Assembly (NCBI RefSeq): GCF_003286595.3
Contig: NZ_CP132985.1
Location: 434,001 to 498,000, forward strand
Direction: 5' to 3'
Source: Aerococcus mictus
GTDB lineage: Bacteria; Bacillota; Bacilli; Lactobacillales; Aerococcaceae
Length of the DNA stretch: 64,000 nt
Shown: piece after piece, positions 18,251-27,526 of the stretch
Numbering within the stretch: the first letter of the stretch is position 1
Layout: the number at the start of each line of letters is the position of its first letter
Notes under the pieces: model-generated
The model's input: the letters and a program-made list of their open reading frames with translations, nothing else
Told to the model about the DNA's origin: nothing
The model's database searches: none
Program-made: the position numbers and the translations under genes

Positions 18251-19261
18251 ATGAAAACAATGATTAAAAAGATAGGCTTTTGCTTAAGTCTGCTGGCTTT
18301 ACTGGTTAGTTTTGGTTGTAGCCAAGGCAAAGAAGCGGCAGATAAAAACGGTAAGGGCAAGTTAACTGTGATGACCAGTTTTTATCCCATGCAGCTATTA
18401 ACCCAAGCGGTAGTTGGGGACCAAGCTGATGTCCAGGTGATGATATCAGGAAAGCAAGAGGCCCATCACTTTGAACCCAGTGCCAAGGATATGGCCCGCT
18501 TACAAGAGGCGGATGTCTTTGTTTATAATAGCGATGATATGGAAGCTTGGGTAGAAAGTAGTTTAAATAGTATTGATACTAACCGGGTCAAGGTCGTCGA
18601 GTCCGCTGACAATATTGAACCCATTTCGGGAGCGGTAGAAACGATTGAAGGGGAGGTCCTAACGGCTGAAGATGACCACGATCATGATCATGACCATGAA
18701 GGCGACCATAACCATGAAGAAGGCGGCCTCCATGCCCATGAATATGACCCCCATACCTGGCTTAGTCCTAAAAATGCCATGATTCAGACCCAAGCCATTT
18801 GTGACGCCATGAAAGAAGTTGACCCTGACCAGGCTGAACTGTATCAAAAGAATACCGATGCCTTCCTGGAGAAGTTGGAAGCACTTGACCATGACTATCA
18901 AACTGCCTTTTCTAATCATCCCGATCAATCCTTTGTGACCGCCCATGCCGCTTTCGGGTATTTAGCTGATGAATATAATTTAAAGCAAATTGCTCTAACG
19001 GGAGTGAGTGATGATGCGGAGCCATCGCCACAAGCCATGGCAGGGGTGATTGATTATATTAAACAAAATAATCTGCCGGTGATTTATTTCCAAGAAAACA
19101 CCTCATCCAAACTCGCAGAGACTTTGGCGGCGGAAACTGGGGTTAAGGTTTCCAGTCTCAATGCTCTCGAATCAGCCAGTTCTGACCAGCCGATTTCAGG
19201 CGATACCTATATTAATTTGATGCGGGAAAACCTCGAGCATTTAAAATTAACCATTAATTAG
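18251..19261 (+). CDS. adcA: Zinc ABC transporter substrate-binding lipoprotein (AdcA/ZnuA type)
   Basis: 336 residues. Lipoprotein signal with lipobox VSFGC (Cys23). Cluster A-I fold hallmarks: EAHHFEPSAKDM, HTWLSPKNA, HAAFGYL and the late acidic ligand region. Residues about 141-165 form a His/Asp-rich loop (DHDHDHDHEGDHNHEE), characteristic of zinc rather than manganese binding proteins. It captures Zn2+ outside the membrane and passes it to the permease. It lacks the C-terminal ZinT-like domain found in streptococcal AdcA. First gene of the zinc operon, directly behind the Zur-like box. Confidence 0.92.
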   Translation: MKTMIKKIGFCLSLLALLVSFGCSQGKEAADKNGKGKLTVMTSFYPMQLLTQAVVGDQADVQVMISGKQEAHHFEPSAKDMARLQEADVFVYNSDDMEAWVESSLNSIDTNRVKVVESADNIEPISGAVETIEGEVLTAEDDHDHDHDHEGDHNHEEGGLHAHEYDPHTWLSPKNAMIQTQAICDAMKEVDPDQAELYQKNTDAFLEKLEALDHDYQTAFSNHPDQSFVTAHAAFGYLADEYNLKQIALTGVSDDAEPSPQAMAGVIDYIKQNNLPVIYFQENTSSKLAETLAAETGVKVSSLNALESASSDQPISGDTYINLMRENLEHLKLTIN

Positions 19262-19274
19262 ATAGGAGGCTAGC

Positions 19275-19985
19275 ATGCATTATATCCAAGTAGAAGACTT
19301 GCGCTTTTCTTATGATAGTGAGCCAGTTCTCAACAATATCAGCTTTACCGTTGACCCTGGGGAATTTGTAATCTTAACCGGGGAGAATGGGGCAGCCAAG
19401 TCCACCCTGTTGAAAAATATCCTGGGTCTACTGCAACCAGACAAGGGAAAAGTGACGATCAGTAAAAACAATATCTATGGAAATAAATTACAAATTGGCT
19501 ATGTCCCCCAGATGGTGGCTAGCTTCAATGCTGGTTTTCCCAGCACAGTTTATGAATTTGTTCTCTCAGGCCGTTACCAACAAGATCGTTGGTTTAAACG
19601 CCTGACTGATGAAGACCATGAACACGTTAAGCGGGCCCTTAACTCAGTAGGCATGTGGGAACAGGCCCAAGAAAAAGTGGGAGAATTATCCGGGGGTCAG
19701 AAGCAACGGATTGTCTTGGCCCGGGTCTTTGCCACGGATCCTGACTTATTTGTCCTGGATGAACCGACTACCGGGATGGATAAGGCCTCACGGGAAGAGT
19801 TTTACACTTTATTGAAACACAATACCCGCCGCCATGGTAAAGCTATCCTCATGGTGACCCACGAGGATATCCATTTACAAGATTATTTCGATAAACACAT
19901 TCATTTAACTAGAGAGGAGGGGTCACCATGGCGCTGTTTCAGTATGACTTCATGGTCCGAGCCTTCATCGCCTGTGGAGCCATAG
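19275..19985 (+). CDS. adcC: Zinc ABC transporter ATP-binding protein (AdcC/ZnuC type)
   Basis: 236 residues. Walker A reads GENGAAKST, with Ala in place of the Gly before the catalytic Lys; as I recall, streptococcal AdcC proteins show the same GAAK form, so I treat it as a family trait. Signature LSGGQKQR, Walker [13 protein letters not shown]. Supplies energy for zinc import. It begins 13 bases after adcA with AGGAGG upstream, and its last 58 bases overlap the permease gene in another frame. Confidence 0.92.
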   Translation: MHYIQVEDLRFSYDSEPVLNNISFTVDPGEFVILTGENGAAKSTLLKNILGLLQPDKGKVTISKNNIYGNKLQIGYVPQMVASFNAGFPSTVYEFVLSGRYQQDRWFKRLTDEDHEHVKRALNSVGMWEQAQEKVGELSGGQKQRIVLARVFATDPDLFVLDEPTTGMDKASREEFYTLLKHNTRRHGKAILMVTHEDIHLQDYFDKHIHLTREEGSPWRCFSMTSWSEPSSPVEP

Positions 19986-20728
19986 CCTGTTTCGCTCCGG
20001 TATTGGGTTTATTGCTTATTTTAAGAAAACAGTCCCTGATGTCGGATACCCTGGCTCATGTTTCCCTGGCCGGGGTGGCTTTAGGTTTCTTATTAGGGGT
20101 GGAACCGATCTATACGACCATCTTAGTGGTGGTGATCGCGGCCATGGCCTTGGAATATCTCCGCCGGGTTTACAAAAACTATTCGGATATTTCCATTGCC
20201 ATGTTGATGTCGGGTGGTATGGCCCTGGCCTTACTATTAATGTCACGGGTCGAATCAGCCAGCAGTATCGAGGCCTACTTGTTTGGGTCGATTGTCACTA
20301 TTTCGCCTGTACAAGTCCGCTTATTAATTGCCTTAGCAGTCATTGTTCTCCTTGCTTATTTCGCCTTTAAGCGGGTCCTCTATGTGGAAGCCTTTGATGA
20401 GAGTATTGCCTATACTTCGGGTTTGCCTACGCGCCTGATTTCTATGGTGCTTTCGATCGTGACTGGGGTAGCCATTTCCATTATGATGCCGATTGCTGGG
20501 ACTTTGTTGGTCTCTTCCATTCTGATCATGCCAGCGGCCATTGCTATGCGCTTGATGAAGAGTTTTGATCGTGTGATTATCCTAGCAATTATCATTGCCT
20601 TAGCGGGTATGTTTTCAGGTCTGCTGATTTCCTATGGCTTAGACACCCCTCCAGGAGCAACGATTGCCTTTATCTTTGTCTGTCTTTTTGCCTTGGAAAG
20701 TATTGTCTTACGCTTGGTAAAAAGATAG
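19928..20728 (+). CDS. adcB: Zinc ABC transporter permease (AdcB/ZnuB type)
   Basis: 266 residues with about eight hydrophobic helices, typical of the ABC-3 permease family for Zn/Mn/Fe. Conserved [13 protein letters not shown] motif and the TPPGA segment near the end. ATG at 19928 has a strong GAGGAGGGG upstream although it lies inside adcC, so the 58-base overlap seems genuine and implies translational coupling. A terminator hairpin follows. Confidence 0.92.
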   Translation: MALFQYDFMVRAFIACGAIACFAPVLGLLLILRKQSLMSDTLAHVSLAGVALGFLLGVEPIYTTILVVVIAAMALEYLRRVYKNYSDISIAMLMSGGMALALLLMSRVESASSIEAYLFGSIVTISPVQVRLLIALAVIVLLAYFAFKRVLYVEAFDESIAYTSGLPTRLISMVLSIVTGVAISIMMPIAGTLLVSSILIMPAAIAMRLMKSFDRVIILAIIIALAGMFSGLLISYGLDTPPGATIAFIFVCLFALESIVLRLVKR

Positions 20729-20759
20729 AGAAAACGGTTTCTATGATGAGTCCAATAAT

Positions 20760-20790
20760 AAAACGCCCATTGTTAAGTGATGGGCGTTTT
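20760..20790 (+). terminator. Terminator of the zinc operon
   Basis: Perfect 11-bp stem AAAACGCCCAT / ATGGGCGTTTT, loop TGTTAAGTG. Confidence 0.88.
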
Positions 20791-20842
20791 CCTGTTATAT
20801 AAAAACAATTATAGTAAAAAACAGACTTTCGACGGAAATTTC

Positions 20843-20870
20843 TTGAATTTGTTCTGATTTTGCTTATAAT
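20843..20870 (+). promoter_or_regulatory. purR promoter
   Basis: TTGAAT at 20843 and TATAAT at 20865 with a 16-base spacer. I see no clear PurBox (CGAA-centred) near it. Confidence 0.7.
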
Positions 20871-20901
20871 GTAATAAGCTAGCAAGTAAAGGAGTACAAG
20901 T

Positions 20902-21714
20902 ATGAAAATGAAGCGTAGTCATCGTTTAGTCGATATGACCCATTATTTGTTGAATAACCCTTATCGAACGATTTCCTTACCCTTCTTTGTTGACCGCTAT
21001 CAAGCAGCCAAGTCATCCATTTCCGAAGATGTCGGCATTATTGCTGAACAATTTAAGTTATCTAATATTGGTATTGTTGAAACTATTGCTGGAGCCAGTG
21101 GTGGTGTCATTTTCCGCCCTAAAGTGGAAAAAGACAAGGCCATGGAGTATATGAATCAATTAACCGCTAAGTTGACTGATAAGCAACGCATTTTACCGGG
21201 CGGTTATTTCTATTTCTCTGACGTTTTAGGCAACCCCTATGATTTACGCCATATTGGTAACATTATCGCTTCCGCTTATTATGGACAGTCTATTGATGTG
21301 ATCATGACCATGGCAACCAAGGGGATTTCCATGGCCCAAGCAGTCGCCAATTTCTTAAATGTTCCCTTTGTCATCGTTCAACGGGAAGCCCAGTTAACGG
21401 AAGGGTCTACTGTTTCAGTAACCTATGTGACGGGAAATGACGAAGTGAAAAAAATGGCCTTGACCAAAAATAATCTCTCGGCCGACCAAAATATTTTAAT
21501 TGTTGATGACTTTATGAATGGGGGCGGTACCATGAATGGGATGCTCAGTTTAGTTGAAGAATTTGACTGCCATACCATCGGAGCGGTGGTCTTTGGCGAA
21601 GCTGATAATCAAAAGAACTATATCGATTATCCCTATAAGTCCCTCATCAAGGTTAAAAAGACAGACGATAATTTAGATGTAGCGGGGATTGAATTAGGGT
21701 CATTGTTTGACTAG
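20902..21714 (+). CDS. purR: Purine operon repressor
   Basis: 270 residues. An N-terminal winged helix (residues about 1-75) is joined to a phosphoribosyltransferase-like domain with the PRPP motif ILIVDDFMNGGGT near 198-210. This is the Bacillus/Lactococcus PurR architecture, distinct from the LacI-type PurR of enterobacteria. It senses PRPP and controls purine synthesis genes. Start ATG follows AAAGGAG. Monocistronic, with its own promoter and terminator; place next to the veg-ispE block is conserved. Confidence 0.95.
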   Translation: MKMKRSHRLVDMTHYLLNNPYRTISLPFFVDRYQAAKSSISEDVGIIAEQFKLSNIGIVETIAGASGGVIFRPKVEKDKAMEYMNQLTAKLTDKQRILPGGYFYFSDVLGNPYDLRHIGNIIASAYYGQSIDVIMTMATKGISMAQAVANFLNVPFVIVQREAQLTEGSTVSVTYVTGNDEVKKMALTKNNLSADQNILIVDDFMNGGGTMNGMLSLVEEFDCHTIGAVVFGEADNQKNYIDYPYKSLIKVKKTDDNLDVAGIELGSLFD

Positions 21715-21740
21715 GGAGAATAATTAGCAATGTACTGTTA

Positions 21741-21797
21741 GGACAAAGCTTTCTAAAGTTTTATTTAAAACAATTAGAAAGTCTTGTCCCTTTTTTA
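21741..21797 (+). terminator. Terminator after purR
   Basis: Stem GGACAA / TTGTCC continued by CTTTCTAA / TTAGAAAG and an inner GTTTTATTTAAAAC hairpin, then T6. Confidence 0.85.
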
Positions 21798-21854
21798 TTT
21801 TACTTCTAATATAGGGTATAATAGTGACTTGATGAAGAAAAAGGAGACGAAGTG

Positions 21855-23351
21855 ATGTCAAAGAAGCAACCCTCTTCAGCAAAGAGTGTATTAATAAATT
21901 CTGGAATTTATTCGATCACCTCGATTTTGCAAAAAGCGATTGGATTTATTTTACTTCCTTTATATACTTTATACCTTACTCCTGAAGACTATGGGATTGT
22001 TGGAGTGGTTAATTCATTGACCCAGGTATTAACCTTATTGTTCACTTTTTCTCTAAATAGTGCAGTTCAACGTTATTTTTACCGCTATCGGGAAAATTGG
22101 CCCCAATTACAATCCTTTTACGGGACCATTATGCTCTTTATTATGGGCAATAGCCTCTTTTTAGGGGGCTTAATTATCCTATTTAAGGATATCCTGGTTG
22201 AACCCTTTGTTGATGGGATCGCCTTTTATCCTTATATTTTTATGGGGATCATTACCGTTATTGTTAACCCGATTTATAATATTTATCAAACCTTATTGCA
22301 GACTATGGAACAAGCCAAGGCCTATGCCATTAACAGCTTGCTTAATTTTGCCATGATGGTGGCTTGTAATATTCTCTTTATTGTCGTTTTCCAATGGGGA
22401 GCCACTGGGCAATTATTAAGTTACTTGATCACCGGCTTTACTTTTGGTTTATATGCCTTGATTAGTTTATATCAGCGTGGCATCATCCGCTTTAACTTCC
22501 AATGGAATTACCTGAAAGAGGCGCTTTCCTATTCGATTCCACTCCTGCCGCATTTGATGTCGACCCAAATTGCTGATTTTGTCTCACGACTATTTCTTAA
22601 TAACCAGGTGTCGACTGCCAGTGCGGGTCTCTATACCACAGCCTCACAGTTTATGTTAATTATTGATACCATGCAATATAGTGTCAATTCTGCCTATGTT
22701 CCGTGGTTCTATAGCTTGATGGATCTGGGTGGTCAGCACAAGAAAAAAGCCATTCAATTTGCGGATGTCTTGAGTCGGATTTATTTAATTATTAGTTTGG
22801 GAATGTCCTTATTTATTAAGGAGGTTGTCCAAATTTTTATTGCCGATGGCTATTTACTGGCTTGGACTCTAGTTCCTATCATACTGGTGGCTTATCAAAT
22901 CCGTTCAGTCTACCTCTTCTACGTCAATACACTCTTCTATAATACCAAGGCTACTAGATACATTTTTATTGCTACCCTGTCAGGGAGTTTACTAAGTGTC
23001 TTGTTAACCGCAACACTGACCCAGTACCTAGGACTCTTAACCCCAGCCATCGTGCTTTTGATCCAATGGACCGTAATCGCAATCATTATTTACGTCCTAT
23101 CCAGAAAAATTGAACCCGTCAATTTTAAAATCAAAAATATGTTGCTTTATATTGCTATATTAGTTCTGGTAAGCGCTGTGGGTTTGTTTTATGATATTAC
23201 CCACCCAACTGGACCACTGATTTGGCAAAATCTTCTCTATAAGATTGTTCTCTACCTAGTGACTACTTTCGTACTCGTCTATAGAGAAATCCCTACCATA
23301 AAGGCCTTGTTCACTGATTTTATTGGTAAAAAATTAAACTCAGGAGATTAG
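21855..23351 (+). CDS. Polysaccharide flippase, Wzx/MOP family
   Basis: 498 residues with about 12-14 hydrophobic helices and the N-terminal pattern of the MOP/PST exporters (INSGIYSITSILQKAIGFILLPLYT), ending in short charged tail. Such proteins flip undecaprenyl-linked repeat units across the membrane. ATG at 21855 is preferred over the GTG one codon earlier, as AAGGAG sits 8 bases before it. It opens the surface-glycan locus; a TATAAT lies at 21817. Base composition drops from here on compared with the housekeeping block. Confidence 0.85.
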   Translation: MSKKQPSSAKSVLINSGIYSITSILQKAIGFILLPLYTLYLTPEDYGIVGVVNSLTQVLTLLFTFSLNSAVQRYFYRYRENWPQLQSFYGTIMLFIMGNSLFLGGLIILFKDILVEPFVDGIAFYPYIFMGIITVIVNPIYNIYQTLLQTMEQAKAYAINSLLNFAMMVACNILFIVVFQWGATGQLLSYLITGFTFGLYALISLYQRGIIRFNFQWNYLKEALSYSIPLLPHLMSTQIADFVSRLFLNNQVSTASAGLYTTASQFMLIIDTMQYSVNSAYVPWFYSLMDLGGQHKKKAIQFADVLSRIYLIISLGMSLFIKEVVQIFIADGYLLAWTLVPIILVAYQIRSVYLFYVNTLFYNTKATRYIFIATLSGSLLSVLLTATLTQYLGLLTPAIVLLIQWTVIAIIIYVLSRKIEPVNFKIKNMLLYIAILVLVSAVGLFYDITHPTGPLIWQNLLYKIVLYLVTTFVLVYREIPTIKALFTDFIGKKLNSGD

Positions 23352-23355
23352 ATTA

Positions 23356-24456
23356 ATGAAACATGCAATTGTTGCTTGGACGCCGCTTCATATTATCAAT
23401 AGCCTTAATATCTGGAAGAATTGCTTATCTGGAGAAGAGCTGACCCTCTTTATCTATAACGAATTCGCTAACGCTGATTTATTAATTGATATAAGCAGGA
23501 AGCTAGGCCAGGGCTTAGAAGTGATTAAAATCAACCATCAGAACTTAGGCGGGAAATTGGCGAAAATTTCTCGTCTTTATTGGAATAAGAACTTGATCCC
23601 TCTAGATGATTTTGACCATATTTATTTACCGGGGGATAATTATTTTGGCCGCCTTCTCTATAGCAGCCTCGCTGCTAAAGGTCATGATTTTCACTTGCAT
23701 TATTATGAAGATGGCATGGGGATTTATCTGGGCGCCAAACCCATAGAAATCAAAAATGCCAATGATGCCTTGCAAAAGAAATTGAATAAGCATTCCATTT
23801 TTCATGGCCAATGGGAAAATTGTTATGCCTATCAACCCAATTTGGTTCAGTGGCATGATTTCTCAGGCGAGTTGATAAAAATCCCTGTTCTTGACCAAAA
23901 GAATCCTGCTTTTCCCTTGATCAAGGCAATCTTTTCTCAAGCCTATGATGAAGAAATGAGCCAAGTGACTGAGGGAAGTGTCATTTATTTTGACCAGCCC
24001 TTCAAAAAAGATGGGGCACAAATCGATGAATTGACCTTGTTTAACCACTTAAAAGCCATATGTGATTCCTTAAATATTAGGATCTACGTGAAGTTACACC
24101 CTCGCTCTGAAGCAAATAAATATGGGCGGGTGAATTATTTACAAACTACCATGCCTTGGGAAATCTTTCTCTTGTTTGTAGACCATTCCCACTTGACCTT
24201 AGCCGCAGTGAATTCAACCGCGGTATTTTCACCTTATTTACTCTATCAACAAAGGATGCCGATTATTATGTTGGCCGGCCTGGTTGATCATGCGATTGGT
24301 AAAAGGGTTGATGAGCAGACTAAAAAAATATTAGCCAATAGTTTGTCTATGGCTAAGAATTTTAAGGGAATCTATGGGCCTTTGTTACAGGTACCTGAAA
24401 ACAGCAAGCAGTTAGAAGACTTATTGTATGAGATTAAAATTAAAGGAGATCAATAG
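23356..24456 (+). CDS. Sialyltransferase-like glycosyltransferase (GT52/polysialyltransferase type)
   Basis: 366 residues. The N-terminal AIVAWTPLHIIN resembles the start of GT52 lipooligosaccharide sialyltransferases. It carries the short motifs shared by bacterial sialyltransferases: an acidic-acidic-Gly motif EDG at 118-120, an HP motif in KLHPRSE at 246-251, and a Ser/Thr pair in NST at 286-288. These bind CMP-sugar and act as the general base in known enzymes. With a CMP-nonulosonate synthetase and NeuB homologue in the same locus, transfer of a sialic-like acid is a reasonable inference. Acceptor and linkage unknown. No signal peptide, so likely cytosolic. Confidence 0.65.
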   Translation: MKHAIVAWTPLHIINSLNIWKNCLSGEELTLFIYNEFANADLLIDISRKLGQGLEVIKINHQNLGGKLAKISRLYWNKNLIPLDDFDHIYLPGDNYFGRLLYSSLAAKGHDFHLHYYEDGMGIYLGAKPIEIKNANDALQKKLNKHSIFHGQWENCYAYQPNLVQWHDFSGELIKIPVLDQKNPAFPLIKAIFSQAYDEEMSQVTEGSVIYFDQPFKKDGAQIDELTLFNHLKAICDSLNIRIYVKLHPRSEANKYGRVNYLQTTMPWEIFLLFVDHSHLTLAAVNSTAVFSPYLLYQQRMPIIMLAGLVDHAIGKRVDEQTKKILANSLSMAKNFKGIYGPLLQVPENSKQLEDLLYEIKIKGDQ

Positions 24457-24460
24457 CTCA

Positions 24461-26011
24461 ATGAAAGAATATGCTAATAAAATCTTTTCAATAATTAATA
24501 ATGTTCATTTATTTAAAATAATTACTTTGATTATTAATCTTATATATGCAGTTCCTAGCAGTTTTGATATCGAGAACGTCCCCATGAAAATTGTTTTTGT
24601 CTGGGGGATTTACTTATTGGCTAAGGACTTCTTGACCAGGCGGATAATGTTTAAGCAAAAGTTTTGGCCCTTTTTATTTGCCTTTTTAATCTCTTTTGCG
24701 ATTTCGGTCCTCTTGAATCTGACTTATCAATTCCCTGATTCAGCAATTAACTGGTTCTATGTGGCCCAAACTTTCTTCCTGATCTATGCCTTTAATCCTA
24801 GTGAAGATTACCAAACAAGTAAAAAATGGATGGCAAGATTTAACGACGTCTTTATCGGTATCGTTTGCTTTTTGGGTTTTGTTTCCCTATTGCTCTTTGC
24901 CTTTCACATTCGCTACTGGGTTTTAGATGGTACTGGGATTAATTGGATGCGGCAAGGTTTCACTGAAAATCGCCTATTTGGCCTTTACACCAGTCCTAAC
25001 ATGGGGTCGATTATTGGTGTGTTAAGTGTTGTAGCTAGTTTAATGAATAATATCTTGAAGCGATCAAGTTGGAAGAGTTTCCAGCCTTTCTATGTTTTTA
25101 ACGCCATTATTCAATATTTATATTTTGTCCTAGCTAGTTCGCGGGGCACCACGCTAACCCTCTTAACTGCTGGCTTAGTCATCACCTGCTATACCATTTA
25201 TCGTCTCTTTGTTAGACACCAAGCCAACTTAAAAAGCCTGGGCAAGGTTATCCTAGGGGCAGGGCTGGGGCTCTTTCTTTTTGTCGCTGTGGAACATCAA
25301 GCGGAAAGTATTTTAGCCTATATTCCAGCAACGACCCAAACAGCTGCCCGCTTAGTTACTGGGGAAATCAGTTGGAGTGATTTGAGGCATGGGGAAAGCA
25401 AGGCTGGAGGAAATAAAAGTACGGTTATCGCTCCCGTAAGTATTCAACACGATGAAGGGGACGCTGAAGTTTCAGCAGGGCGCTTTACCATTTGGCAAGC
25501 CGGGGTCAAGGCCGCTGCACAAAATTTCTTGTTCGGTTTAAGTGACATTGACTTATACCGCAATATTAAAGACCAAGAAGCTACCGCCCAGGTTGATATG
25601 ACCAAGCTCACCACCTTGGATAGAAGCGAGATCAAACGTGCTAGAGGAAACATGCATAATACCTATATTGCAGTCTTTACTAAGGCTGGTTTTGTCGGCT
25701 TAATTATTATTGCAGCCTTTGCGCTATTCTATTTAATTTATCATGTAGGCTATCTTATGACAGCAAAGGTTGATTTCAGTGATGCCAACAATCAATTATA
25801 TGCCTTAATCTTAGTTACCATTATCGCCTTGTTGGCTGAAGATATGGTGGAAAATCATATCTTGTTAGCCAACCGCGATACCATTGGCTTAATTTTTTGG
25901 ACCTATGCCGGTTTCCTTAATGTCCACCGTTCTCAATTACAAGCGCAAAAAAGCCAGGCAATCAATAAAGATCTAAAAAGTAAATTTATAAATATTATTT
26001 CGCCTTATTGA
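24461..26011 (+). CDS. Wzy-like O-antigen/capsule polymerase or ligase
   Basis: About 516 residues with 11-12 membrane helices and a large extracellular loop near the middle (roughly residues 290-390), the topology of Wzy/WaaL proteins. The RGTTLTLLTAG and HNTYIAVFTKAG segments resemble the conserved HNxxL-type motif of the O-antigen ligase family. It would polymerise repeat units on the outer face. Start ATG at 24461 follows AAAGGAG by 12 bases; an upstream in-frame ATG at 24428 lies inside the previous gene and precedes that site. The first 80 bases are very AT-rich. Confidence 0.72.
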   Translation: MKEYANKIFSIINNVHLFKIITLIINLIYAVPSSFDIENVPMKIVFVWGIYLLAKDFLTRRIMFKQKFWPFLFAFLISFAISVLLNLTYQFPDSAINWFYVAQTFFLIYAFNPSEDYQTSKKWMARFNDVFIGIVCFLGFVSLLLFAFHIRYWVLDGTGINWMRQGFTENRLFGLYTSPNMGSIIGVLSVVASLMNNILKRSSWKSFQPFYVFNAIIQYLYFVLASSRGTTLTLLTAGLVITCYTIYRLFVRHQANLKSLGKVILGAGLGLFLFVAVEHQAESILAYIPATTQTAARLVTGEISWSDLRHGESKAGGNKSTVIAPVSIQHDEGDAEVSAGRFTIWQAGVKAAAQNFLFGLSDIDLYRNIKDQEATAQVDMTKLTTLDRSEIKRARGNMHNTYIAVFTKAGFVGLIIIAAFALFYLIYHVGYLMTAKVDFSDANNQLYALILVTIIALLAEDMVENHILLANRDTIGLIFWTYAGFLNVHRSQLQAQKSQAINKDLKSKFINIISPY

Positions 26012-26100
26012 AGCTAAAGACTAAAAAAATTATAATAGTAATAATTTCTTTAGACTAAGCACATATCAGGATCAAACTCTAGGTGAAGAAGGGTAATATA

Positions 26101-27429
26101 ATGAACAAGAAAGCTTTATTTTTAACCAGTATTTTAACGGTTTTGCTCTTAGGCTTGGCTGGAATTTTATACTATAACCACCATATTACGGTGGCCAAAG
26201 TTGAAAAAGAAGTTAATGAAATTTATTTTAATAATAAGCATGACTACATCAATCCAAATTATTCTTTGGAGGATTTAGAGAAGGTTAAATATGATAGTCG
26301 CCACATCTATGGTGACCACGCTAAGGAATTACAAGAGCTCATTGACCGGGCGATTGAAAAGCGAAAGGCCATCCAATTCCTGAATGACTCCGTTCTTGAT
26401 GATAAGCCGATTATTGAAGGCAACCAGGTCAATAAAGATTGGGTCATTGAAGATGGAGTTTCTGCTGAAGAGGTTGATAAGGAAAAAGAACGCTTTAATT
26501 TCGACTATTCAGACAAGTTAGTGGAAGATTTAAAAGCTAACTATGGACTTTTACAGCAGGTAGCCCAATCGAATGAGACGATTGAAAATAAAATTGATCA
26601 TTTGCCAGAGAAGTTTATGATTGAAAGCTTAGATAAAGACATTGATGCTTTTAACCAGGTTGCTAAGGAAATATCCAATTATATCGACCATACCAATAAG
26701 GAAGGTCAAGCTGACCTCTTTAAAAAGCGCTTAATGGACTACGCTTTATCAGTAAAAGAACAGACGGCTAACCAGGATGGCTATAGCAAGTCTTTAGAAA
26801 AATTACTTAAGCAGGATGAATTAGCTAGTGTCTTGACCGGGTCACCAGTGGATTATCGGCCTTTAGTAGCTATTACCTTCGATGATGGTCCGGATGATAA
26901 TGTCGAAAATGCCATGGATATCTGTGAACAATACGGCATCAAGGCGACCTTCTTCTTACAAGGAAATAATACCGAAAAGAAACCGGAATTAGCCCGCGAG
27001 ATCGTTAAACGCGGCCACCATGTGGCAAACCACTCCTATGATCACCCTGATTTTGCTAAATTAACAGATAAGCAAATTTTAGACCAAATTAATCGTACCC
27101 AAGATATCATTAAACAAGCAACGGGAGTAACGCCGACATTATTTAGAACGCCTTATGGCCAAGATAGAGCGCGGACGACTCAATTAGTTGCCCCCTTAAA
27201 ACCTTGTTATTGGAATACCACCTCCAGAGACTGGCAATTAACTGACCCCGATGATATCTATGATATGATCATGAAAAATATGCAACACCATTCTGTTATT
27301 TTACAGCATTCTAGGTATACGGCGACAACCGATGCCTTGAAGAAAGTGATTCCGGAACTGAAGAAGCGGGGCTATGTGTTTGTATTTCCTGAGCAAATCC
27401 CTGACATCAAAACTTGGAATCATAACTAA
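26101..27429 (+). CDS. Membrane-anchored polysaccharide deacetylase (NodB domain), paralogue 1
   Basis: 442 residues: short cytosolic tail, one membrane anchor (about 5-25), a helical charged region to about 245, and a C-terminal NodB domain. Motifs: TFDDGP with Asp261-Asp262, H311-SYD-H315, RTPYG and the RDW motif. The last motif reads LQHSR, where the usual form is LHHD as in the paralogue at 38155. It probably removes N-acetyl groups from peptidoglycan or the locus glycan. ATG at 26101 has AAGAAGGG upstream; the in-frame GTG at 26083 would lie on that ribosome site. Confidence 0.85.
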   Translation: MNKKALFLTSILTVLLLGLAGILYYNHHITVAKVEKEVNEIYFNNKHDYINPNYSLEDLEKVKYDSRHIYGDHAKELQELIDRAIEKRKAIQFLNDSVLDDKPIIEGNQVNKDWVIEDGVSAEEVDKEKERFNFDYSDKLVEDLKANYGLLQQVAQSNETIENKIDHLPEKFMIESLDKDIDAFNQVAKEISNYIDHTNKEGQADLFKKRLMDYALSVKEQTANQDGYSKSLEKLLKQDELASVLTGSPVDYRPLVAITFDDGPDDNVENAMDICEQYGIKATFFLQGNNTEKKPELAREIVKRGHHVANHSYDHPDFAKLTDKQILDQINRTQDIIKQATGVTPTLFRTPYGQDRARTTQLVAPLKPCYWNTTSRDWQLTDPDDIYDMIMKNMQHHSVILQHSRYTATTDALKKVIPELKKRGYVFVFPEQIPDIKTWNHN

Positions 27430-27448
27430 AGAAAGATGACTTAATTGG

Positions 27449-27490
27449 AATGTCTGCTTATTTTAATTGGAAAATAAGCAGACATTTTTA
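27449..27490 (+). terminator. Terminator after deacetylase 1
   Basis: Perfect 16-bp stem (27449-27464 with 27471-27486, outer part AATGTCTGC / GCAGACATT), loop AATTGG, then TTTTTA. Confidence 0.93.
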
Positions 27491-27526
27491 TATCTACTGT
27501 ATTGTTTGGATTAGAGAGGGGCTTTT

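Noticed and set aside
19390..19420. Walker A motif of the zinc ATPase with Ala instead of Gly
   Set aside because: I recall the same GAAK form in AdcC-type proteins of streptococci, so I treat it as a family trait rather than a defect.
20729..20742. cre-like palindrome AGAAAACGGTTTCT after the zinc permease gene
   Set aside because: It lacks the outer T and A of the CcpA site and lies before the operon terminator, where it would control nothing evident.
26083..26100. Upstream GTG start for deacetylase 1
   Set aside because: The added codons coincide with the ribosome site for ATG at 26101.
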